A DNA stretch of 15,722 bases from an uncultured Flavobacteriales bacterium (GTDB lineage: Bacteria > Bacteroidota > Bacteroidia > Flavobacteriales > Crocinitomicaceae), in assembly GCA_946479985.1 (NCBI GenBank), contig CAMLIF010000093.1:1-15722 (forward strand), given 5' to 3'. Shown piece by piece: positions 1 to 6,800 of the stretch. Position numbers and translations under genes: made by a program. Numbering within the stretch: the stretch's first letter is position 1; every line of letters starts with the position of its first letter. The notes under the pieces are model-generated. The model saw nothing but the letters and a program-made list of their open reading frames with translations. It searched no databases and was not told the DNA's origin.

Positions 1-47
1 GACCACCGAGATCTACACTCTTTCCCTACACGACGCTCTTCCGATCT
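1..47. other. Illumina TruSeq P5 adapter remnant (sequencing artefact)
   Basis: The first 47 bases match the 3' end of the TruSeq universal (P5) adapter. They run from the part just after its first 11 bases through the sequencing-primer end CGACGCTCTTCCGATCT, and genomic sequence follows directly at base 48. This is recognised from the known adapter sequence. It means the left edge of the window is a contig end assembled from an untrimmed read, not a natural boundary. No biological feature should be called here, and the junction at 47/48 should not be treated as genomic. Confidence 0.97.
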
Positions 48-126
48 ATTTAACTACGCAAATTTATTTTGAGATTTTATCTGCAACTCTGAATATTTAT
101 TGTGTTTTTGATAGTGTGGCTGACTA

Positions 127-1176
127 TTAAAACGCTGTGATAGACCTGAAAGGGTAGAGCGAATATTTTCTTCCACCTTTTTTCTCTGGCTCACTTAACA
201 ACCAGTAAGGAAAAGTGAAATAAGTCAGGATCTGAAATCCTTCAAAAGTTTCCGCTGATCCCAATTCATTTGGAAAGCCGAAAGAAATGGTAATCGTGTC
301 TCCCGGATTTAGAAAATAATCTTCCTGGAGCACTTGAAAAGGATATCCTGAGTCTGTACCGAGTAAATCCCATGTGTCAGTTCGTGATTGCATGTAGATG
401 ATTCGTTTGGCCGGCGCAATTTTATGGCCTTTCGGAAAGTAATAGCCGGTTTCTGAGCTATTCTTCAGTTCAACGATATACTGAATAGAATCAGATACAT
501 ATTCTGTTTTTCCGGAAGTCAGCTGAATATCGTCTTTAGTTTCCAGCCACAGTTTCGAAAGTTCTGTGACACAACTAGTGAATTGGTACTTCTGAGCCAG
601 ATTCTGCAAAACTCTCCAGTTGTTCCAGTTATTTTTGCCTTTAGCCAGGTGTTTATAAACATCAACGAGTAATTTCTGACTGGTAGTATCACTTAAACAA
701 ATCATAATTAACTCTCTGCACATAAATAAATTAGAGTAATCATATATTTTACCGATTCCTTCCACAGAAATGTATTTATTAATAGTAGAAGGTAGGCTGC
801 GAATTTCGTTGCCATTGTAATTGTGTTCAACAATCGTAATCCATTCTTCATGAAACCTTATGCTATCAACGAAATTTACTTCGTAAGCAGTATGTCCGGA
901 AACTAAAAACTCATAAATTGTGTCTTTCCGGTAAGAATCTACTTTCTTTTTAGTGACCGGAATGTAAGTCGGTTCAAACCAGTCAAATTTCACAACTGTA
1001 GATTCATTGACAGTATCAAAGAAAAAAATGGTCTTTACCATGCTTTTGTTGGTTCCATCCATTGTAAGTCGGAATAAGCCGCTGGTAAGGTTGTAGTTCC
1101 CGATGAAATAGGCTTCAGATTGAGAGTGGGCAAGGGACACGATTGATAAAAAGAGTAATAAGACACATTGTTTCAC
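127..1176 (-). CDS. Secreted protein of unknown function
   Basis: I do not recognise this family. Read from the GTG at 1176, the protein is 349 residues. It opens with a typical signal peptide (one Lys, a Leu/Val/Phe-rich core, then SLAHSQ as a likely cleavage region), so the mature protein should be exported. An in-frame ATG at 1236 would add 20 hydrophobic residues before the signal peptide and begin only 10 bases from the end of the preceding gene. I prefer the GTG because it gives a normal signal peptide. The mature part is rich in aromatic and polar residues, looks largely beta-stranded, and lacks a T9SS C-terminal domain. There is no clear lipobox. It lies downstream of the MerTP gene on the same strand with a gap of about 70 bases, so co-transcription is possible but unproven. 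No terminator is seen between its stop and the adapter. Confidence 0.7.
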   Translation of the reverse strand: MKQCVLLLFLSIVSLAHSQSEAYFIGNYNLTSGLFRLTMDGTNKSMVKTIFFFDTVNESTVVKFDWFEPTYIPVTKKKVDSYRKDTIYEFLVSGHTAYEVNFVDSIRFHEEWITIVEHNYNGNEIRSLPSTINKYISVEGIGKIYDYSNLFMCRELIMICLSDTTSQKLLVDVYKHLAKGKNNWNNWRVLQNLAQKYQFTSCVTELSKLWLETKDDIQLTSGKTEYVSDSIQYIVELKNSSETGYYFPKGHKIAPAKRIIYMQSRTDTWDLLGTDSGYPFQVLQEDYFLNPGDTITISFGFPNELGSAETFEGFQILTYFTFPYWLLSEPEKKGGRKYSLYPFRSITAF

Positions 1177-1245
1177 GAACAATGTTACAAACAAGAAGTA
1201 GATTGGTTCAACCCTAAAAAAAAACGCAGGAGTCATTCCCGGTCG

Positions 1246-1845
1246 TCACTTTTCTTTTGCAAAAAGCACGTTGTAACCAGTATTGTTTATTGCTTTCTCA
1301 ATTTCGGATACTGTTGTTTTTGTGTGATCATATTCCACAATAGCGTTACCGCTGGCATAAGAGGTGTTTGAACGAATAATCCCGAACAGGGCATTTACTT
1401 CATAGCTGATATGCTCTTCACAAGCCGTACAGGTCATCCCTTTAATTTGGAACTCCACTTTTCGAATATCAGATTGATTAATCCCTATTAAATTCTGACC
1501 TGTATCAGGATAAAATATATGTGCATACGCGGGAAAGGCAAGCATGAGTCCTGCTAAAACTGTCATTAACCCGAAAAAGGCTTTACTGTGAGTGAATGTA
1601 GGCCGCTTGTTCATTTCCATTTTTCTGAACATCCGTTTTTTTGGTTTCACCTTCTGATACCAGGCCAGCGAAAGTACCAAAACGGTTAAACAAATTAAAT
1701 AGGGTCTTACGGGTTCTACCCATGAAAAGACAGAAGCAAAACCACTTTTTCCTGAAACCAGTGCCAGAACCGGCGTTATACAACACAGTGATGCAATAGT
1801 TGCAATCAGAATTCCAGCCCACATGAGTTTGTATTCAATCTTCAT
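1246..1845 (-). CDS. merTP: MerTP-type mercuric transport protein (MerT membrane part fused to HMA/MerP-like domain)
   Basis: This 199-residue protein would import Hg(II) across the inner membrane, normally to hand it to cytoplasmic mercuric reductase MerA. Predicted membrane segments are about residues 8-30, 46-63 and 88-107. The first carries the vicinal cysteine pair C21-C22 followed by I-T-P, the MerT metal-transfer signature. Residues about 128-197 form a heavy-metal-associated domain with the motif GMTCTAC (136-142, C139 and C142), corresponding to MerP. Such fusions are known in Bacteroidota. The loop between segments 2 and 3 (about 64-87) has no cysteine, whereas MerT proteins usually carry a second pair there. 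No merA, merR or arsR-like gene is nearby. It could act on another thiophilic metal, or be a remnant of a lost mer operon. Family call is strong; substrate is inferred. Confidence 0.88.
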   Translation of the reverse strand: MKIEYKLMWAGILIATIASLCCITPVLALVSGKSGFASVFSWVEPVRPYLICLTVLVLSLAWYQKVKPKKRMFRKMEMNKRPTFTHSKAFFGLMTVLAGLMLAFPAYAHIFYPDTGQNLIGINQSDIRKVEFQIKGMTCTACEEHISYEVNALFGIIRSNTSYASGNAIVEYDHTKTTVSEIEKAINNTGYNVLFAKEK

Positions 1846-1919
1846 AAAGTACAGTTGTGAACTAATATATGAAATGAGTTCTTATGAAATTCCCGAGATT
1901 ATCAATCACAACTTTATGA
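1842..1919 (-). promoter_or_regulatory. Potential leader hairpin enclosing the MerTP start codon
   Basis: Bases 1842-1849 (TCATAAAG) and 1855-1860 (TTGTGA) are exactly complementary to 1912-1919 (CTTTATGA) and 1906-1911 (TCACAA). Together they give 14 base pairs interrupted by a 5-base bulge (1850-1854), with a loop of about 45 bases. In the minus-strand transcript the 3' arm contains the ATG of the MerTP gene (1843-1845), so the structure could mask translation initiation. This is seen in the sequence. A regulatory role is inference, since long loops and AT-rich sequence make chance pairing possible. Confidence 0.33.
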
Positions 1920-2065
1920 GAAAAAACAGTGTTGAATATCAATAAATTGATTTTTTGCGGATTAATATAAACAGATTTCCAGGTTGAATAAGCCGGGCAA
2001 TATGCACCACGAGCAATTCTGACGGGGAGTGATATCTTATCTTTTCTTCCTGATTCCTGAAACAT
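1862..2065 (-). CDS. Doubtful small ORF between the VOC and MerTP genes
   Basis: An ATG at 2065 begins 4 bases after the stop of the VOC-family gene, a spacing typical of translationally coupled genes, and opens a 67-codon frame. The product is basic and hydrophobic, with no signal peptide, repeat or motif that I recognise, and the frame overlaps the possible MerTP leader hairpin. It may simply be an open frame in intergenic DNA or the relic of a lost gene. The only support is the start spacing and the open length. Confidence 0.18.
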   Translation of the reverse strand: MFQESGRKDKISLPVRIARGAYCPAYSTWKSVYINPQKINLLIFNTVFSHKVVIDNLGNFIRTHFIY

Positions 2066-2069
2066 TTTA

Positions 2070-2462
2070 CTACTCCATCAACAGCACATTAAATTTATGG
2101 CCGTCAGGATCGGTAAACGCAAAGCCAAAGTGGCTGGTTTCGTCTCTGCCCACCACGTGAGAAATATTACCTCCGGCACCTTTCACTTTATGAATCCATT
2201 CTTTGACTTCCGTAACCGTTTCTGCAGAAAGGGTGAATATCACTTCGCCTGACTGTATCCCCGATTCAGAAGGTAAATATTCATCTATCTGTGAACCTTG
2301 CTCGAAGAAATGAATCACAAAATTATCATCACCGAACAGAAAACTGGCCAACTTCGGATGATCGTTCGGCTCATTGGGAGTAAAACCCAATTGCGTATAG
2401 AATTGATTCGTAGCGCTGATATCTTTCACGCTAAAGTTAGCCCATATTTTTTTCGCTCTCAT
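2070..2462 (-). CDS. VOC (glyoxalase/bleomycin-resistance fold) family protein
   Basis: This 130-residue protein has the usual length and layout of a single-subunit vicinal-oxygen-chelate protein. It has a first beta-alpha unit with the pattern V-x-D-I-x-x-x-x-x-F-Y-x-x-L-G-F (about 12-27), a strand ending in IHFFEQ (about 50-55), and the characteristic closing strand with D-P-D-G-H-K-F (118-124). Members of this superfamily include glyoxalase I, dioxygenases and antibiotic-sequestering proteins, usually cytoplasmic dimers. The residue at the first metal-ligand position of classical glyoxalases appears to be Asn or Phe rather than His, so lactoylglutathione lyase activity is doubtful. A sequestering or unknown enzymatic role is equally possible. 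There is no strong tie to its neighbours. Start at 2462 is the only reasonable ATG. Fold assignment is strong; function is unassigned. Confidence 0.85.
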   Translation of the reverse strand: MRAKKIWANFSVKDISATNQFYTQLGFTPNEPNDHPKLASFLFGDDNFVIHFFEQGSQIDEYLPSESGIQSGEVIFTLSAETVTEVKEWIHKVKGAGGNISHVVGRDETSHFGFAFTDPDGHKFNVLLME

Positions 2463-2537
2463 ATCTATTGAATTTTGAAAAGAAGTTATGTAATTCCCGG
2501 GGTCCGGGCAAATATTATAGTATATAATTGCAAAAGA

Positions 2538-2568
2538 AAATCCCGATATCTTTTAGAAACCGGGATTT
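2538..2568 (-). terminator. Hairpin terminator downstream of the LpoB/CsgG-like gene
   Basis: AAATCCCG (2538-2545) and CGGGATTT (2561-2568) form a perfect 8-bp stem with a 15-base loop. Read on the minus strand, the stem is followed by a T-rich run (TTTTCTTTTG). It lies 23 bases beyond the stop codon of the gene ending at 2591, the expected place for an intrinsic terminator. Confidence 0.62.
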
Positions 2569-2581
2569 GATTCATGAATCA
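2568..2581. repeat. Perfect 14-bp palindrome
   Basis: TGATTCATGAATCA is a perfect palindrome lying between the stop codon at 2591 and the terminator hairpin at 2538-2568. No function is assigned. It may be chance in AT-rich DNA or an extension of the termination region. Confidence 0.4.
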
Positions 2582-2590
2582 TACTGCATA

Positions 2591-3208
2591 TTAAACTTCC
2601 AATCGTTTGAACATCTTTCTGGACGATTTTCTGAAAGTATCTCTCAAACTCTGATCATCGCTTCTCACAGCAGAAGTTGTTCGAACAAAACCTCTGCTAA
2701 ACAAGGTAGTACCCGCGCTTTCTTCCAAAGTATTAATCAGATTGATTTGAGAAGTGATATTGATCACATGCTGATTGGTTATTACACCAATCGCAGTCAT
2801 TCCAAGCGACATTTCATCACTCATAATAAAGGTTCTGGTTGCAGTTCCGCGAATAACGTGTGTTACACCTAAACTATCGGCAATTTGCTCATTAGTCATG
2901 GTTGCGAGCTGTTGGTAAGTCATTTTTTTCAACAGGAGCAATCCCTCCATCTGTCCTAAACTCAGAACCGTAACATCTGCTGCCAGGTTTGAGCGTTTTA
3001 AGCTGATTCGGGTCAGGCTGTTGATCATGGAGCTCTGATAATTCTGCCCGTCCTGCTCCTGCATCTCCGCAATCATTTCAGGAGTATATTTTTGAGGAAC
3101 CCGGCCTTCATAAGAAATAGCATAAGGAAGAACGGCAATAGTTGTTTGTGCAGAGAGCGGAAGCAGTCCACCAACAAAAAGAATCGAAAGTAAAAGTATT
3201 TGTTTCAT
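2591..3208 (-). CDS. Exported LpoB/CsgG/TolB-N-like protein, function unknown
   Basis: From the ATG at 3208 the product is 205 residues and starts with a clean signal peptide (MKQILLL through LSAQ, residues 1-21). A longer open frame to 3349 exists, but its first 47 residues do not look like a protein start, so the internal ATG is chosen. The mature chain begins with T-I-A-V-L-P-Y (about 22-29) and contains the pattern IADSLGVTHVIRGTA (about 109-123). This is the strand-helix arrangement of small periplasmic or outer-membrane proteins of the LpoB/CsgG/TolB N-terminal fold (A-x-x-L-G-V-x-x-V-I-x-G). No lipobox Cys is present, so it is probably soluble in the periplasm. A role in envelope assembly would fit the fold, but this is inference. 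It is followed by its own terminator and looks monocistronic. Confidence 0.72.
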   Translation of the reverse strand: MKQILLLSILFVGGLLPLSAQTTIAVLPYAISYEGRVPQKYTPEMIAEMQEQDGQNYQSSMINSLTRISLKRSNLAADVTVLSLGQMEGLLLLKKMTYQQLATMTNEQIADSLGVTHVIRGTATRTFIMSDEMSLGMTAIGVITNQHVINITSQINLINTLEESAGTTLFSRGFVRTTSAVRSDDQSLRDTFRKSSRKMFKRLEV

Positions 3209-3249
3209 GGCACTAAGGGTGAATGTTTTCTTGCAGGGGACAATTTTAG

Positions 3250-3264
3250 TGCCAAATTTTGGCA
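3250..3264. promoter_or_regulatory. 15-bp palindrome upstream of the LpoB/CsgG-like gene, possible operator
   Basis: TGCCAAA (3250-3256), one central T, then TTTGGCA (3258-3264) form a perfect inverted repeat 42 bases upstream of the ATG at 3208. Position and symmetry suit a binding site for a dimeric regulator or the base of a leader hairpin. No matching -7 element was found for this gene, so its relation to the transcription start is unknown. Confidence 0.38.
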
Positions 3265-3362
3265 GATTGCTAACAAGGAAACACGTTACCTGCCTGTATT
3301 CGGTTTGTTTGTTACGCGACCGAAATGAATTATTGACCTGATATTTCAATCAATCAATGAGA

Positions 3363-3398
3363 ACGTAAATAATTTACGTACATCGTATAGTAAGTTTG
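3363..3398 (+). promoter_or_regulatory. Candidate Bacteroidota promoter with overlapping palindromic operator
   Basis: TAAGTTTG (3391-3398) fits the Bacteroidota -7 consensus TAnnTTTG. Just upstream, ACGTAAAT (3363-3370), A, ATTTACGT (3372-3379) is a perfect 17-base palindrome covering the region where the -33 element would lie. No good TTTG -33 box is visible at the usual spacing, as might be expected of an activator-dependent promoter. It points toward the 1449-residue T9SS protein gene at 3811, implying a leader of about 400 bases. Confidence 0.45.
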
Positions 3399-3810
3399 CA
3401 TTAAGATGGGGAACTATATCACTAACTATCAATCATTTATTTTAACCGAACGAAACAAGACAAACGAATCACAAAATAATCACACAGGCAACACCTTATT
3501 TTAACATAATCCTTGAAATAAAATCCTTAAACTTGTTTACCATTTTTTATTCACTTATTCATTCACTCATTCACTAAATAAATCAACATCTCAAAAAAGA
3601 AACAATCACTGTTAAAAAGAACCCCACTCCTTTTTTATTCACTTAATACAATTATACCACAGTACAGAAATTATTCTATCACATTGTCGTGTTTGCAACG
3701 GGATGTTGTGATCTGCGACCAAACAAACAAATATCATATTCACTTTCAATACATCCGTTCCATGAACCACTAATACATGGTTTTGAATGTGTTGAACAAT
3801 TTCAAAAAAA
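3399..3810 (+). other. Intergenic region: long G-poor putative 5' leader of the large T9SS gene
   Basis: No convincing gene is seen on either strand. The stretch is AT-rich and strikingly depleted of G on the plus strand: between 3481 and 3660 I count 7 G against 43 C. It includes runs of ATTCACT-like units (3549-3575) and a duplicated 15-mer. The few bases before the ATG at 3811 are A-rich without a Shine-Dalgarno sequence, as is usual in Bacteroidota. If transcribed from the candidate promoter at 3391, it would be a largely unstructured leader. Confidence 0.5.
3543..3645 (+). repeat. Direct repeat of a 15-mer in the leader region
   Basis: TTTTTTATTCACTTA occurs at 3543-3557 and again, identical, at 3631-3645, with starts 88 bases apart. 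The first copy runs into further ATTCACT/ATTCATTCACT units up to 3575. Function unknown. It could be a slippage-derived simple repeat or a repeated protein-binding site. Confidence 0.5.
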
Positions 3811-6800
3811 ATGAGAAAATATCTATTATTACTGGGTGTACTTATATCCGGTTTATCTATTCTCTATGCGCAGCCAGGATTGGCCCGACGGAATATTGAA
3901 TGGCAACCAACTACACCCGCTTCAAATACAACAACAATTTCACGCACAGGTTTCGTTGGTTTCAATACACCACAAACGCAGATTAAGAGTGGGGAAGATT
4001 GGTGGTACGATGTAAAACCGGTTACGGGATCAACTCCAGGATACATTGCTTGTGGTTTCACAACTTATTTAAATCTTGCCTTTGATGAATCAACGCTTAC
4101 ACCGAAAGGGTTCCTTCCTGCAGCCCCCACGGGCACGCCAATTACTGATACAACTTCTGCTTGTAATAGACGAGTACTTGGGAACAATACCATTTCTGGT
4201 TATGTCTCAACTATCGCTTTTTACAATTTATCTGGAGAGCAGGTTTGGATAAAAACCGTTCATACAGGAGGAGCGTTAAATTCAATTATTCAAACTGCCG
4301 ACGGAGGTTTCTTGGCAGTTGGAGATTGCAGAGCAGCATACAAATCAGATCTGCAACCGTACGTATACAATCCACTTACGTCCAGTACGCCAAATATACT
4401 AACGAAAGTAAAACCTCCTGGAAGTCCTGGTATACCAGATAATTACTACTCTCAAAATGACAAACTTTGTGCTATTAAAATGGATGCAAACGGAGTTATT
4501 CAATGGTCTTATCTATATGGATATGAAGATCTAACAGGAACGTTAGACGAAAATTCGGATGACTACCATTTTCAAGGCATATACGGTGTAGATTTGGATA
4601 TAAATCCTTCAGGAGGCTATACTTTACTTGGCCTAGGAGCATGGTCCGGAACATTAGGCTATTATAGCCCAGTTGTTTTTAATATAGACAATAATGGAAT
4701 GTTATTAGCAAAAGAAACCTATCCTGCAACATATCCAGCAACACTTCCGGATACAGACGGAACAGTTCATTCATGGAGCAAAGCATTGGATTGTGAAAGT
4801 GGGAACTGTGTGATTTCAGGAGGCTATATCATAGTATCACCAGGAGCAGACAATGGAGGAGGACCAGGCTATTTGTTGAAATTTAATCAAAACACATTAG
4901 TTGAAGATCCTACAATTCTGTACACAGGGGCAAGTAGCTCGATTCTGGAAGATGTAATATTAAATCCGGATAACACTATTGTTTGCGCTGCTCTCAAAGC
5001 GAATACAGGCGGATATTATGGTGGCGATGATAATTACGGAGAGGGCGTTATTCTCAAGTTTAGTTCAGGAGGTTCTGTTTTGAGAGAGAAGGGATTTGGT
5101 GATGTACGAGCATACGATTTGAGATTGGGAATAACAAAACTTCAATCGGGAGAATATGCTGTTGTAAGCTCCAAAAGAGCGGGAGTAGTTGCATTAACGA
5201 TTCCACCGTATAGTTCAATAATATCCAATTATACAACTCAAGCGGGAGGGTTTAACTGTATTGACAACTGGAACTACAGTTCAGACTACTGGAATGCAGA
5301 TACTTATGTTGCTAAATTCAAGGAACCGATATTACCTGCAAATCAATTTGAGCTTGTCTGGCAAAAACAATTTGACGCAGATGGTCTTGCTCCTGTAAAT
5401 CATCCGGGCGATTTTAAAAAACAGGAATGTATGTACCGTATTGCTCAGGGAGCCGATGGTGGTTTGTTCGTTGTGGGTAATAGTTCTCACAATGCAGATG
5501 ACTATTTCTCCGCGAAGCTTTTCAGCGATTGCCAGAATTATGCTTCTTACACCTATGCAAGTGGTTATACAGTGCCTGTTGGTACTACCAATTGGTCTTC
5601 CGGTACCAGAAAAATCAAAGGATTGCTTACAATTCCTGCTGGGGCAACACTTACTATTTCAGGTTCCACAACAACGGTTGAGTTTGCTGATACCCGCAGA
5701 GTAGGAACTCGCACAGGTATTGTGATTCAACCGGGAGGAAAATTGGTTTTATCCGGTGGTGCTACATTAACCTCCATTCAAGGATGTCCCGGAGAAAAAG
5801 CTATGTGGGATGGAATTGAAGTACAGGGTAATTACAATCAGAATCAAACACCGAATTCGAATCAGGGAGTATTTGAAATCTTACCAGGTACCGGTAATCT
5901 TGGTGGAAACGTAGTAGATGCCAGAACAGGTGCCACAACCACAGCAAAATTATCTGATGGATCAACAGACTGGGCACACACAGGCGGAGGAATTATGAAG
6001 ATTAATAAAGGACATTTCCTGAACAATGGACGTGCTTTCGAATTCCGTGCGTTTACAAATCCAAGCGGAGCAAATGATGCTTCGTATATTGTGAACAGTA
6101 CTTTTGATGTAACCAGTACTTACGGCGACGGATCTTCTACAACGGGTGGATTATTCGCGCAAATCACTATGAATGCTACTAAAAACATTCTGATCAAAGG
6201 AAACTCATTCAATGATCAAAGACCGATCACAACTGCATTGCCGCTTGATAAACATACAATGGGAATTTATGCAATTGATGCCGCGTTCGAATTGAAAACT
6301 TATTGTACAAGTGGTTTTGAGCCTTGTGCTGTGAGCTATCAGGTAAAAAACACTTTTTCAAATCTATCGCATGGTGTTTATGTGAGCGGTGGTGTCTCAA
6401 ATGCTATTGTTAAAATTGATCAGGCAACGTTCACCAACAACATGATCGGAGTGCGTATTGAAGGAGCTCATTACGGATACATTCAGAGATGTACGTTCGA
6501 TGTTCCGAAACTTGTTCAAACACTATCAACACCTATGGGCGTGGGAGTGTATTATTCAAGTGCTTATGGAATAAACATCGACGAAAACATCTTTAATTCT
6601 ACAGGTGCCGGAGTAGCTAATTCTCAAAGTATGGGAGTTTACATTAATAACTCAGATGATATGTACGGTGGTTTATCACATTACCGAAATACGTTTAATA
6701 ACTTAACAATCGGTACACAAGCAGCAAATGAGAACAACGCTCTTCGGATAGACTGTAACTGGTTCAACAAGCAAACCAACGGAAAAGTGGATATTCACGT

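Noticed and set aside
2528..2872. Plus-strand open frame of 114 codons
   Set aside because: It is antisense to the exported LpoB/CsgG-like gene and runs through its terminator; the minus-strand product has a proper signal peptide and fold signature.
3208..3349. N-terminal extension of the LpoB/CsgG-like protein to an ATG at 3349
   Set aside because: The 47 extra residues would precede a complete signal peptide and would cover the palindrome at 3250-3264; the ATG at 3208 is more natural.
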